Shown: positions 1-10,116 of the stretch, piece by piece
How positions within the stretch are numbered: the first letter of the stretch is position 1
How the letters are laid out: every line of letters begins with the position of its first letter
DNA from: an uncultured Clostridia bacterium
Lineage (GTDB): Bacteria > Bacillota > Clostridia > Christensenellales > CAG-314
Reading direction: 5' to 3'
NCBI GenBank assembly: GCA_934230325.1
Contig: CAKQEP010000013.1
Coordinates: forward strand, 1-32,607
Length of the DNA stretch: 32,607 nucleotides
The notes under the pieces: generated by a model
Told to the model about the DNA's origin: nothing
Databases searched by the model: none
The model's input: the letters and a program-made list of their open reading frames with translations, nothing else
Translations under genes and position numbers: made by a program

Positions 1-3000
1 TTACCCACAGCAGTTCAAGACGGCAAAGAGTTTTTAGGTTGGTGGATGAGCGATTACGAAGACGCAACCAAACTCACTTGTCAGTATACCGACCAAGCAA
101 TAGGACAAAACCTTACCTTGTTTGCGGTATTTAAGGACTCAATGCCCGCAGTATCTATCGATTCCGAAACGGTACGTTGGGAAAACAAGGGACTTTCGGC
201 AACTTATAAAGTGACTATTTATGACGCCGACAACAACAAACTTCTTGACAAAAGCTTTACGGGAGAGTACGAAACAAGACATAATCTTGCAGATAAACCC
301 GCAGGAGAGTACAGAGTAGAAGTAGTATTCAGCGGAAACAAAGGTACGGCATACTACAGAAACAAGGCGCTTGACAGAGTAAGCATATTCAAGATAAACA
401 CAGAAAACGACTTTATGCTTGAGTTCGAGCCTGTTCGTAATGCTGAAACTTACATAGTCACGGTAGAGTGCGGCAACGAAACGCACGAGCACATTGCTCA
501 ATATACCGACCAAGAGATAGGTTATCGTACCTACTTTGACTTCAGCGATTGCGAGATGAGAGAAAGCGGCATAAACTTCACCGTTAAAGCAACGGCAAAA
601 GGCTACCTTGCTTCTACTTCCGCAAAGTTTAATTTGGTTAGGAATTTAGCCGTCGTTACAAAATTGTCGGTAAACGACAAAGAAGAAATAATCTTTGAAA
701 ACGTAGAACACGCAAAGGCTTACGCCGTTAGCATAAACGGCGGAGATTACGTAGCTTTGAGCAGTATAGGTTCTTTAAAAGAGTACGCCGCAGGCGAAAT
801 CAAGATAAGAATCAAAGCGACAGCCAAAGGCTACAATCCTTCGGAATCGGAAGAGTTTGTCTATACCAAAACCAAGATAGCGACTCCCAAAAACACTACT
901 TTTAAAGTAGAAAATGATTCGCTTACTTGGGAAGCGGTAGAAGGTGCGACAAAGTATATAGTGAAGATAGGGGATAAGGAATACGAAACGTCTACCAACT
1001 CGTTACCTTTCTCTCAAGTTACATTGACGGGCGAGGCCGTAGAAGTCAGTATAAAAGCAGTATCTTCCAACACTGCAAACGACTCGTTGTACAGCGACGT
1101 TGTTACTTTCTCGCCCTCTTTAAAAGACAAAGTAACGTACAGCAACAACACGGTAAGGTGGGCTATAGTATTTGGCGCGACGGAATACGAAGTTATTCTC
1201 AACGGCAAATCTATGGGCAAAATCAACGGTATAAGCAAAGAGATAACGCTCACCCAAAAGGAAAACGAAATAGAAGTCGTTTACTACAACAAAGCCACAG
1301 CAATGGGTTCGGAAAAGATAACGGTAAAAGCGTACGAGATAGTTATGTACACCAACTTCGAGCCTAACGCAGTATATACCAAAGCGTATGCGGCAGTGGG
1401 TGACAAGATAGCGTTTGCTACCGGCGTAACGAGATTAGGCTACACCTTCCGTCACTGGTCGGACACCACGAGCGGCACAGAGTATAGCAGTACCACGTTG
1501 GAAACGGCGCAAGACCTCAAACTTTACGCTCAATGGACTGCAAACAAATACACAGTCACGTTTAGTTACGAAGGCGGCGTTATGGACGGTGAAAACACAG
1601 TTGAAGTCACCTACGACAGCAACTTTGTATTCCCCGTACCCAAAGACAAAAACAACGTCAAAGCCTTTGCTGGCTGGGCAACCGCCGACGGCAAACTTTT
1701 GACCGATTACACAGGCAAAGGTTCGGGCAACTGGACTACGCCCAAAGACACGGTTTTGTACGCAAAATGGGTAGACGTATTCAAGTTTTACCAACTTGCC
1801 AACGGCAACTACTCTATCACGGGGCATTACGACGGTATTAAATACCTTGCGGAAGTGACTATACCGTCGATGTACGACGGCAAACTTGTTGAGGCAATAG
1901 AAGGCGGTGCATTCAGCAACGTGACTACTCTTAAAATCATCAACATACCCGACACGATAAAACTTGTCGAAACGGGAATTTACGGAATAAATGAGAACGG
2001 TAGCGCATTTTATTACTGCACAAATCTGACTGACATAAACGTTTACTACGTAAAGGGCAATCACGAGCGTTTGTACGCTTCTTGCGACGGCGTATTGTTT
2101 TACAAAAAAGGACAGTCCATCGATGAAGAAAACAAAGTCGTTTATGCGGAAATAAAAGGTTATAGCCGTTTTCGTACCGCAACGACCTACATCGTTCCGT
2201 CCACCTTTGATGTCAAGATAGGGGAAGCGGAAAATGTACTGCAAAACGAAATGTGGAAAGTGACGGTAATAGGGCGCAGAGCGTTTTACAATACTCAAGT
2301 TGGAGAATTGACTATACCTTCCACAGTAGAAAAAGTTGAGTCGTACGGTTTTTACTTAAACTTCGATTTAGAAAAAATTACGTTCCTTGCTACGGCAGAA
2401 GATGAAACGGCGTCAAATCTCATTTTAGACAACAAGGCAATTTTCAGCAACTATTATTTAAAACAACTTGTATTGCCGTCGCGACTTAAAGATTTTGCTG
2501 TCGGACAGATAGACTCTTGCAACGAACTTGCAAACGTATCTATCGTCGGAGAGGGTGGCGATTACATCGTAAAAGACAACATGATTTGCGGCAACAAAGG
2601 CGAAACTCTTGTTTGGATACCTCAAGGCGTGAGGGGCGCGCTCACGATACCGAGCGGCGTTAATACGATAGGAGAAAAGGCGTTTAAAAACCACACTCTC
2701 ACTTCCATAGAAATACCTGCATGGGTAAACACGATAGAAAAGCAAGCGTTTGCTTACTGCTACAATTTGACATCTTTGACCTTTAAAGATGATGACGTAT
2801 CTTCTAAACTTGCAATAAAGGACCACGCTTTTTACAGTTGTCATGGTTTGAAGGAAGCGGTCCTCACTCCCAACATACAAAGCATAGAGGCTTATGCGTT
2901 TGGTTACACGATAAACCTGACAAAAGTCACCGTAAACAGCACGGGTTTGACGGCGGAAGGTGATACCGTTCCCGCACTTGCTTTTGCCGACTACGCTTTT

Positions 3001-6000
3001 GCAAAAGAGAAAGACGCAGCAGGCAACTACGCATTTTATACTACGGAACTCTTTATCGGCAAAGACGTTCCTGCGTTTAATATAGCGTCGGTATTTGGCG
3101 ACAAACTTAACAACATCACGATAGAAACGGGCAATAAATACTTTGAAGTAAAAGACGACGTAATTTTTGACAAAGACATCAAGACGCTTATCTACATACC
3201 CAAAGGCGTGACGGGCAAGTACATCGTACCCGACACCGTGACAAATATAAACTCTTCGGCGGCGTTAAACCACACCGGATTGACGGAAATAGTCATCGGT
3301 AACAACGTCATAGAGATAGGGGAAAGAGCTTTTTGCGGTTGCGCATTGTTGACTAAGGTAACGTTTTTGCCGACCAGCAAGGTAGAAACGATAGGTAACG
3401 AAGCCTTTGCGCAATGCACGTCGCTTCAACAAATCGCTCTCCCCGCAAGTCTTAACAAACTGATTGAGAAAAACGGCGAAGTGCTTGTATTTGACGGTTG
3501 TACGTCGTTAGGCGCTATCGATGTAGAAGCGGGCAGCACGAGATTTAAGGCAGTTGACGGTATTTTGTACGGCTTGGACGAAGCGGGCGAAATTGTAGAA
3601 CTGTGTTTCTGTCCGAGAGGTTATTTCGCGTACGAAGGCGTACTTACAATCCCCGCTGGCGTCACGAAGATATGGACGGGAGCGTTTTCAGATACCATTA
3701 AACTTAAAAAGATAACCTTTGAAAGCGGTTCAAAAATCGCTTTGACTGCCAAAATGTTTTACCGTTGTTTTGCGTTGGAAGAAGTCGTACTGCCCAAAGG
3801 CTTGACTAGTATCCCTACAAATGCGTTTACTGAGTGCGTCAATCTTGCGACTATTGTCGTACCCAACACGGTGACGAGTATTGACTCAAACGCATTTTAC
3901 AAACTTGACGGTCTTACAAATCTTGAGTTTGAGCGCGCAGACGAAACCAACAATGCGCCGTTAAGTATGTCAACATACGCATTAACGAGTTTGACGGCAT
4001 TAAAGACGATTACATTTTCCGACAGAACAAAGATATTAGACGAATTCGGTCGCACATTAACTGCGTTGGAAACCATCAACATACCGGCGTCAGTAGAGGA
4101 AATAAGACCTTACGCTATCAACGATTATGTCAGTCTCACCGCAATAAATATAGAAGACACAAACAAACCCATATACAAGGATGAAACGGGACAGTGGATA
4201 GCGGGCAGAGAAAGCAAGTTGAAAACTATTTGGGGAACGGCTTTTGACTTTAACCAAAAACTCACTACGATAAACTTGCCCGATAGCGTCACGCACATGG
4301 GTGACGGATACTCTATACTTGCTTATGCTCAAATAGAACATTTGACAATACCCAAAGGAATAAAAGTACTTCAAGAACGCATATTTAGCGAAATGACCAA
4401 ACTGCGCTCCGTTAGTTTTTCGGGATACAATCTCATGACGATCGAGGGCGGCGCGTTTTCCGGTTGCGACGCGTTGGAAACGATGACGCTTCCTCCCAGC
4501 ATCAAAGAAGTATCCTCGTATTTGTTTTACGGCTGCGCAAATCTCAAAACGGTACTGTTTGACGTATACCCCGACGATTATGTAGACGAAGCAAAGAGAG
4601 GAACGTCTGATTTGTCAGGCGTAGGGAGCAAAGCGTTTTACGGTTGTACGTCTTTGCAAGCGGTATGTTACAAAAATGATTTTTCCAACATTCAAAACGA
4701 TGCCTCTGCAGGAGCCGTTGTTTTGCCGGCAACAATTAAAACCATAGGCGCAAACGCTTTTGAAAACAGCAACCTTACGTCTATCGAATTTAAAACTTAC
4801 GCCGACGGTGCAAATGCGGGCAAGAGTGGTTTGGAAAAGATAGGAGATTATGCATTTGCAAGCACGCCGATAACAAAGTTTGTATTCCCCGAAAGCGCTA
4901 ATGCGGACGGAATAGCAATAGGCGACTTTATATTTAGAAGTTGCTACAAACTTACGAGCGTCACTTACAGCAATTCCGTAAAAACTTCTCCGAGCATATT
5001 GCTAAACGGCGCGCGTAGCGTAACAAACGTCGTATACCCCGCAGACTACTCAGCCTTTACTATGATCGACGACATAATGTATAATGTGACGGGCAACGAG
5101 ATAGTTTACGCCACGACAAAACTCACGGCAAAGGAATTGATTATACCTGCAAACGTGATGGCGATATGCGACTATGCCTTTAAAGGACAGGCGGAAATAA
5201 CAAAAGCGTATATTCCTGACACCGTACAAACCATAGGAAAATATGCTTTCTTCAACAATTACGCTTTGGAGGAAGTTTTCTTCTACAAGACAAAGGAAGT
5301 CGACGACGGAAACGGCGGCAAAAAGAGGGTAGCGGATTTAGACGGCGACAACAAGCATCAAAAAGCCGTCATTATCGGACTTAACACTATAGATCAAGGC
5401 GCTTTTGCAAACTGCAAGTCGCTTAAAGAGTTTGAGATACCGAGTTTGGTGACAAAGATAGAAACATCGGCGTTTATCAATTGCGTTAATTTCGGTAAGG
5501 GTGCTACGGAACAAAATCCGTACATATTGCCTGACACGGTAAAAACATACGGTGAAAAAGCGTTTTATGGCACAGGTCTTACTTATGTCAAGTTTGCGGG
5601 AGATTTTACGGAAACAAAAATAGGCAAGTATATGTTTGCGTATACTCCTAATCTCAAAAATGTAGACTTAGACGTTGCAAAAACGAATATAACGGAATTA
5701 GTTCCCTGCTTATTCTACGGTAGCGCGATTGAACAAATCGACTTGACAGGAATAGTGACAATAGGTACGTCCGCATTTGCTTATAGCGGATTGACTTCCG
5801 TCACTATACCGTCGACGGTAAAAACACTCAATTCGTCGGTTTTCACTTACGCAACGAAACTCAAAACAGTTACCTTTGCTCCCAACGACGAATTAACCAA
5901 GTTTGGCAACAGTGTATTCAGTTATTGTTTTTCTCTCGCTACCGTAGATATGACGGGATTGACGGCGTTGTCGCATATAGGTTCGTATACTTTTAATGCT

Positions 6001-8244
6001 TCCGGCATAACAAGCATCATCATACCCGAAACCGTCGTCCATATAGGGAATGCCCCCGACAAACCTGCAACTCGTTACGGTTCGGTTTTTGTGTTCTTTG
6101 AATGTCCGGAACTGACGACGGTAGTGTTGTCAAGCAAATTGTTAACGTTAGGCGCTTATTCGTTCCGTCAAACTCCAAAACTTACCTCCGTTACGTACAA
6201 CGGTTACGTAGGGGACAAAGATAAGGTAGTATTTCCTAATACGCTTAACCTTATCGGAGATCAGGCTTTTTACGACTCCGGAATAAAAACCGCCGATTTG
6301 TCGCAGATGTCCAAATCCGCCACGCTCGGTCAAAATCTCTTTTTCAACTGCAAGAACCTTGCGAGCGTAGAATTCAACAAAGATATAACCGCATTCAGCA
6401 ACTATATGTTTGCAGGTTGCACCGCTCTTGCTGAATTTGATTTGACCAAGTATACATCGGTAACAAAAGTGATTTACGGCATGTTTAAAGATTCCGGCAT
6501 AGAAAGCATAACAATCCCCGAAGGAGTGACCGTTATCGACAACTTTGCGTTTGAAAACGCTGCGCTAAGAAGAATTACGATGGCAAAAACAGTGACGACG
6601 CTCAATACAAAGGCGTTTAAAAACACTAAACTGACTTCTATCGACCTTACTTACGTGAATACTATAGGAGCAAGCGCATTTGAAGGCTGTGCCGAACTTG
6701 TCAACGTCGCAATGGGCGCAAACGTCAAAAAATTGCTATCGTACACATTTTCCGGTTGCGCGATGTTGACTCGGATAGATTTGCCCGCCGTGCTTACGGA
6801 AATTGCTCAATCGGCATTTTACGGCTCTGGTTTGACAAGCGTCGAGTTGCCTTCTTCACTCAAGCAAATAGGCAACAAAGCGTTTGAGGACAGCGCAAAT
6901 CTCAAGAGCGTGACCTTTGAAGGTTCTGTTTCTGCTATAGGCAACAACGCCTTTGCAAACTGCGTGATGATGGATGAGTTTACTCTGCCGGAAGGCTTGT
7001 CTACAATAGGAGACTATGCTTTCCTTCGTACTAAAATACAATCGGTTTGCATACCCGCAAGCGTGGTTAAAATAGGCACGGGCGTATTTGGCGGCTGTAT
7101 GGAAATAACTGCGTTTGAAGTATCACCCGACAACACGATGTTTAAAGCAACCGCCGACGGATTGTTGGTAGACGCTAACGACGCTTTGGTGGCGTACCCC
7201 GCAGGCAAAACCACCATTGATTTGACAGGCATCGAAACGATAAGCGCAAATATATTCGCAGGCACTGCCTTGACGGAAATCGTGATACCCAAAACGGTAA
7301 AAGCAATAGGCGACTATGCGTTTGCTTACAGCAAACATCTGCAAACCGTATCCTTTGAAGAAGGCAGCCAGTTGACGAGCATGGGAAGATATGCGTTTAC
7401 CGAAACTTCCTCACTCAATGCCGTAGATTTTTCTGCAGCAACAAAACTTACGACAATAGCAGAAATGGCGTTTTATGCTTCCGGAATCAAAACAATCGTA
7501 TTGCCTGAAAACATTACCGAAATCTCGCAATATGCGTTTAAAGAGAGCAAGTCTTTGACTTCTGCTACAATCAAAGGAAAAGTTGTAATGGGTGTTAATG
7601 CGTTTGAAGATTGCGCGGCTTTGGAAACCGTCGTATTTGAGCAGCCGATAGAAACGATAGAAAGCAAAACCTTTGTCAACTGTGTTTCTCTCAAGTCCGT
7701 TGTTTTGCCGGAAGGTTTAAAAACGATAAATAGCAACGCATTCCAAAATAGCGGCTTGACTGAGCTTGTATTGCCTGCGTCTGTGGAAAACATAGGTTCT
7801 TATGCGTTTTACGGATGCGAAAATCTCACAACGTTTACTATCTCGGAAGATAGTAAGTTGAGATCAATAAACAATGTTGCTTTTGGCCAAAGCGGTTTGA
7901 CAAGCATAAAACTTCCCGCAAGCCTTATGTCGATGGGTTACTTTACTTTTCAAAACTGCGTAAAACTCGAAAGAATCGAGATTGCAGAGCCGACGGAAAT
8001 TTTGAGAATAGGGTTAGAAGCGTTTAGCGGTTGTACTTCGGCAACTATCTATATTCCCAAAAAGGTAACTTTAAACGCAAAAGAAATCTTTAAAGGCTGG
8101 ACGGCAGAGCAAACTATTTACGTTGTGGGCAGAGCGGAAGCCGACGTGGCGGAAGACTGGTTCGGAACGTTCACCGACCTTCCCGACAACACATGGCAAA
8201 GCGGTTGCAATGCCAAGATAGTTTGGAATTACACAATGCCCTAA
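1..8244 (+). CDS. Giant BspA-type leucine-rich-repeat surface protein, 5'-truncated by the window edge
   Basis: The reading frame is open from base 1, so the gene starts upstream; the first ATG at 46 is internal, because bases 1-45 already encode the GWW end of an InlB-B (Flg_new) repeat. 2747 residues are visible. Order: end of an InlB-B repeat; several fibronectin/Ig-like beta domains to about base 1340; two InlB-B-type repeats ending in A-Q-W and A-K-W (about 1350-1770); then BspA-type LRR (LRR_5) repeats to about 8100, with the recurring pattern I-x-x-x-A-F-x-x-C/S-x-x-L-x-x-V/I. At least five 'island' segments interrupt the LRRs (near 2554, 3133, 3535, 5048, 7132). The C-terminus ends shortly after the last LRR, with no LPXTG, SLH or other anchor that I can see, so attachment would have to be N-terminal (outside the window) or the protein is secreted. 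Family members are cell-surface proteins, some of them adhesins; the ligand here is unknown. Family call secure, function inferred. Confidence 0.9.
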   Translation, partial: LPTAVQDGKEFLGWWMSDYEDATKLTCQYTDQAIGQNLTLFAVFKDSMPAVSIDSETVRWENKGLSATYKVTIYDADNNKLLDKSFTGEYETRHNLADKPAGEYRVEVVFSGNKGTAYYRNKALDRVSIFKINTENDFMLEFEPVRNAETYIVTVECGNETHEHIAQYTDQEIGYRTYFDFSDCEMRESGINFTVKATAKGYLASTSAKFNLVRNLAVVTKLSVNDKEEIIFENVEHAKAYAVSINGGDYVALSSIGSLKEYAAGEIKIRIKATAKGYNPSESEEFVYTKTKIATPKNTTFKVENDSLTWEAVEGATKYIVKIGDKEYETSTNSLPFSQVTLTGEAVEVSIKAVSSNTANDSLYSDVVTFSPSLKDKVTYSNNTVRWAIVFGATEYEVILNGKSMGKINGISKEITLTQKENEIEVVYYNKATAMGSEKITVKAYEIVMYTNFEPNAVYTKAYAAVGDKIAFATGVTRLGYTFRHWSDTTSGTEYSSTTLETAQDLKLYAQWTANKYTVTFSYEGGVMDGENTVEVTYDSNFVFPVPKDKNNVKAFAGWATADGKLLTDYTGKGSGNWTTPKDTVLYAKWVDVFKFYQLANGNYSITGHYDGIKYLAEVTIPSMYDGKLVEAIEGGAFSNVTTLKIINIPDTIKLVETGIYGINENGSAFYYCTNLTDINVYYVKGNHERLYASCDGVLFYKKGQSIDEENKVVYAEIKGYSRFRTATTYIVPSTFDVKIGEAENVLQNEMWKVTVIGRRAFYNTQVGELTIPSTVEKVESYGFYLNFDLEKITFLATAEDETASNLILDNKAIFSNYYLKQLVLPSRLKDFAVGQIDSCNELANVSIVGEGGDYIVKDNMICGNKGETLVWIPQGVRGALTIPSGVNTIGEKAFKNHTLTSIEIPAWVNTIEKQAFAYCYNLTSLTFKDDDVSSKLAIKDHAFYSCHGLKEAVLTPNIQSIEAYAFGYTINLTKVTVNSTGLTAEGDTVPALAFADYAFAKEKDAAGNYAFYTTELFIGKDVPAFNIASVFGDKLNNITIETGNKYFEVKDDVIFDKDIKTLIYIPKGVTGKYIVPDTVTNINSSAALNHTGLTEIVIGNNVIEIGERAFCGCALLTKVTFLPTSKVETIGNEAFAQCTSLQQIALPASLNKLIEKNGEVLVFDGCTSLGAIDVEAGSTRFKAVDGILYGLDEAGEIVELCFCPRGYFAYEGVLTIPAGVTKIWTGAFSDTIKLKKITFESGSKIALTAKMFYRCFALEEVVLPKGLTSIPTNAFTECVNLATIVVPNTVTSIDSNAFYKLDGLTNLEFERADETNNAPLSMSTYALTSLTALKTITFSDRTKILDEFGRTLTALETINIPASVEEIRPYAINDYVSLTAINIEDTNKPIYKDETGQWIAGRESKLKTIWGTAFDFNQKLTTINLPDSVTHMGDGYSILAYAQIEHLTIPKGIKVLQERIFSEMTKLRSVSFSGYNLMTIEGGAFSGCDALETMTLPPSIKEVSSYLFYGCANLKTVLFDVYPDDYVDEAKRGTSDLSGVGSKAFYGCTSLQAVCYKNDFSNIQNDASAGAVVLPATIKTIGANAFENSNLTSIEFKTYADGANAGKSGLEKIGDYAFASTPITKFVFPESANADGIAIGDFIFRSCYKLTSVTYSNSVKTSPSILLNGARSVTNVVYPADYSAFTMIDDIMYNVTGNEIVYATTKLTAKELIIPANVMAICDYAFKGQAEITKAYIPDTVQTIGKYAFFNNYALEEVFFYKTKEVDDGNGGKKRVADLDGDNKHQKAVIIGLNTIDQGAFANCKSLKEFEIPSLVTKIETSAFINCVNFGKGATEQNPYILPDTVKTYGEKAFYGTGLTYVKFAGDFTETKIGKYMFAYTPNLKNVDLDVAKTNITELVPCLFYGSAIEQIDLTGIVTIGTSAFAYSGLTSVTIPSTVKTLNSSVFTYATKLKTVTFAPNDELTKFGNSVFSYCFSLATVDMTGLTALSHIGSYTFNASGITSIIIPETVVHIGNAPDKPATRYGSVFVFFECPELTTVVLSSKLLTLGAYSFRQTPKLTSVTYNGYVGDKDKVVFPNTLNLIGDQAFYDSGIKTADLSQMSKSATLGQNLFFNCKNLASVEFNKDITAFSNYMFAGCTALAEFDLTKYTSVTKVIYGMFKDSGIESITIPEGVTVIDNFAFENAALRRITMAKTVTTLNTKAFKNTKLTSIDLTYVNTIGASAFEGCAELVNVAMGANVKKLLSYTFSGCAMLTRIDLPAVLTEIAQSAFYGSGLTSVELPSSLKQIGNKAFEDSANLKSVTFEGSVSAIGNNAFANCVMMDEFTLPEGLSTIGDYAFLRTKIQSVCIPASVVKIGTGVFGGCMEITAFEVSPDNTMFKATADGLLVDANDALVAYPAGKTTIDLTGIETISANIFAGTALTEIVIPKTVKAIGDYAFAYSKHLQTVSFEEGSQLTSMGRYAFTETSSLNAVDFSAATKLTTIAEMAFYASGIKTIVLPENITEISQYAFKESKSLTSATIKGKVVMGVNAFEDCAALETVVFEQPIETIESKTFVNCVSLKSVVLPEGLKTINSNAFQNSGLTELVLPASVENIGSYAFYGCENLTTFTISEDSKLRSINNVAFGQSGLTSIKLPASLMSMGYFTFQNCVKLERIEIAEPTEILRIGLEAFSGCTSATIYIPKKVTLNAKEIFKGWTAEQTIYVVGRAEADVAEDWFGTFTDLPDNTWQSGCNAKIVWNYTMP

Positions 8245-8291
8245 ACAGGCATTATAGCCACAAAAAGCAATAGTTTTTATTGTGCATTACA

Positions 8292-8329
8292 AACCAAAAT
8301 GCCTCCGCAACAGCGGAGGCATTTTGGTT
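8292..8329 (+). terminator. Strong hairpin after the giant LRR gene
   Basis: A perfect 17-bp stem (8292-8308 with 8313-8329) with the 4-base loop AACA lies 48 bases after the stop codon. The outer stem is A/T-rich and the core is GCCTCCGC/GCGGAGGC. There is no clean T-run after the stem, apart from the T-rich 3' arm, so it may be an atypical terminator or an mRNA-protecting hairpin. Confidence 0.65.
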
Positions 8330-8517
8330 GCCGCAAACGGATTTCCTAAGCGTCATTCACGCCATCGCCCAAAGGTTGCTCGGTATTGTTTTTATCAAAA
8401 AAGGCAAAAGGCGGCATTGTCTATCTGTATCGCAAGAAACAATCTTTATCAAAGCGATAAAAAAACGATAAATTCTTAAAAAAATATTCTATATATCGAC
8501 AATTACGGGTTTTTGTA
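8330..8517. other. Intergenic stretch without a gene; weak dispersed-repeat similarity
   Basis: No RBS-led ORF is present. Bases 8361-8388 share a core (CGCCCAAAGG followed by TCGG) with 32541-32568 at the far end of the window, suggesting a degenerate dispersed intergenic repeat. The stretch ends in A/T-rich sequence leading into the next promoter. Confidence 0.4.
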
Positions 8518-8546
8518 TTGCAAAAAACAAATACGTATGTTATAAT
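8518..8546 (+). promoter_or_regulatory. Extended -10 promoter of the DUF1538-PII operon
   Basis: TTGCAA (8518-8523), a 17-base spacer and TATAAT (8541-8546), with TG one base upstream of the -10 (extended -10). Predicted start of transcription is about 8553. It overlaps the upstream in-frame TTG at 8518, which rules out that codon as the translation start. Confidence 0.75.
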
Positions 8547-8577
8547 TGTTTCGAAAAAATTTTTCGGACGTGTACGC

Positions 8578-10107
8578 ATGAAACATATTTTAGCAAGCAA
8601 AATTAAAGAAGCGGTTTTTTCCGTATTGCCTGTAGTGGCTATTGTCATCATATTGTGCTGTACGCCGTTGGTTAATCTCAACAAAAACGAGATGGTTGCG
8701 TTTTGCGTGTCGGCGGTTTTTCTCATTTTGGGGATAGGATTTTTTAGTCTTGGCGCAGATATGTTTATGACGCCGATAGGCGACCTTATGGGGAGCGGAC
8801 TCACAAAGTCAAAAAAAATGTGGCTATTGTTGCTGGTTAGTTTCGGTATGGGTGTACTCATCACCGTTGCCGAGCCGGATTTATCCGTGCTTGCGGAGCA
8901 AGTTGCCGCCAAAATAAACTCTACCGCGCTTATCGTGACGGTAGGCGCTGGCGTCGGCTTGTTTTTGATGATAGCCGTTCTTAAAATAATATTCAAAAAA
9001 TCGTTGTCGGGACTTTTGACCTTTTTCTATATGGTTTTGTTTGCTTTGGTAGCGGTACTTGTAGAAACGGGCAACGCAGACTTTTTGGCGATGGCTTTTG
9101 ACTCCGGCGGCGTGACTACCGGCCCGATAACGGTGCCTTTTATCATGGCGTTTGGCGTAGGAATAGCCAAAACGATAGGCGGCAGGGACTCTGACGAAAA
9201 CAGTTTCGGTTTGGTTGCGCTTTGTTCTATCGGACCTATCATAGCCGTTATGACGCTCGGTCTTTTGTCAAAGGGCGACATCGATTATCAGTTGGCAAAC
9301 TATTCCGTTGCAGACAACCTTGCAAAAGCCTTTTTAACGACGTCTTGGGACGTAGTTAAGGAAGTTTCTCTTGCGTTGGGATTGCTTGTCGTATTCTTTT
9401 TTGTGCTTAACTTTACGTATCTCAAATTGCCGTCAAAAAGAATGAAAAGAATTTTTGTCGGTCTTGCTTATACCTTTGTCGGTCTTGTGCTGTTTTTGAC
9501 GGGCGTGTCCGTCGGGTTTATGCCGGTAGGTTTTAATATCGGCAGCCAACTTGCAAATTCTTCTTCTGTTTGGGTAGTAGCCATAGGATTTATTTTGGGG
9601 TTGGTAGTTGTTCTTGCAGAACCTGCAATACACGTTCTCAACAAGCAAGTAGAAGAAATTACAAACCGCGCGGTAAGCAAACGCTCGATGCTGATTGCTT
9701 TGAGCGTCGGCGTCGGACTGTCCATCGGGCTGTCTATGATAAGGATAATTTACAAATTTTCTATCCTTTATTACGTAATACCGGGTTACATTATCTCTTT
9801 GGGTTTGAGTTTCTTTGTGCCCAAAATTTATACCGCCATTGCGTTTGACTCCGGCGGAGTTGCGAGCGGACCGTTGACGTCGAGTTTTATTTTGCCGCTT
9901 GCGATAGGCGTATGCACTACGTTGAGCAGCGACGTAAACAGCGTATTGACCGACGCTTTCGGCGTTGTGGCGATGGTAGCGATGACGCCGTTAATAACGA
10001 TACAATTACTCGGTTTCCGCGCCGTAGTAGCCAAAAAAGTGAGAGACAAGATAGCGCAAAGACGCATACTCAGCGCCGACGACGAGCAGATTATACGTTT
10101 TATGTAG
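8578..10107 (+). CDS. DUF1538 family integral membrane protein, two fused DUF1538 repeats (UmpA-UmpB-like)
   Basis: 509 residues, highly hydrophobic, with many membrane spans. The chain is an internal duplication. Each half has an A-E-P motif (residues 98 and 347) followed exactly 76 residues later by F-D-S-G-G-V-x-x-G-P (174 and 423), then a second conserved block with F-G-V/L-V-A...P-I/L-I. This matches two DUF1538 domains in one chain. From memory, a separate two-gene DUF1538 pair (UmpA/UmpB) from Halomonas was reported as a Na+(Li+,K+)/H+ antiporter; the substrate here is not established. I chose ATG 8578 because the upstream in-frame TTG (8518) lies inside the promoter; the RBS is weak. 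The stop is 9 bases before the first of two PII-like genes, suggesting a channel or transporter under PII-type control, as in AmtB-GlnK or SbtA-SbtB. Family call firm, transport role inferred. Confidence 0.85.
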   Translation: MKHILASKIKEAVFSVLPVVAIVIILCCTPLVNLNKNEMVAFCVSAVFLILGIGFFSLGADMFMTPIGDLMGSGLTKSKKMWLLLLVSFGMGVLITVAEPDLSVLAEQVAAKINSTALIVTVGAGVGLFLMIAVLKIIFKKSLSGLLTFFYMVLFALVAVLVETGNADFLAMAFDSGGVTTGPITVPFIMAFGVGIAKTIGGRDSDENSFGLVALCSIGPIIAVMTLGLLSKGDIDYQLANYSVADNLAKAFLTTSWDVVKEVSLALGLLVVFFFVLNFTYLKLPSKRMKRIFVGLAYTFVGLVLFLTGVSVGFMPVGFNIGSQLANSSSVWVVAIGFILGLVVVLAEPAIHVLNKQVEEITNRAVSKRSMLIALSVGVGLSIGLSMIRIIYKFSILYYVIPGYIISLGLSFFVPKIYTAIAFDSGGVASGPLTSSFILPLAIGVCTTLSSDVNSVLTDAFGVVAMVAMTPLITIQLLGFRAVVAKKVRDKIAQRRILSADDEQIIRFM

Positions 10108-10116
10108 GAGGGCGAT

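Noticed and set aside
8518..8577. Twenty-residue N-terminal extension of the DUF1538 protein from TTG 8518
   Set aside because: The region contains the promoter, so it is not transcribed from its own start; no RBS precedes it.
8575..10110. Possible frameshift or gene fusion artefact joining two DUF1538 genes
   Set aside because: Both halves are intact in one frame with matching motif spacing, so it is a natural duplicated or fused protein.
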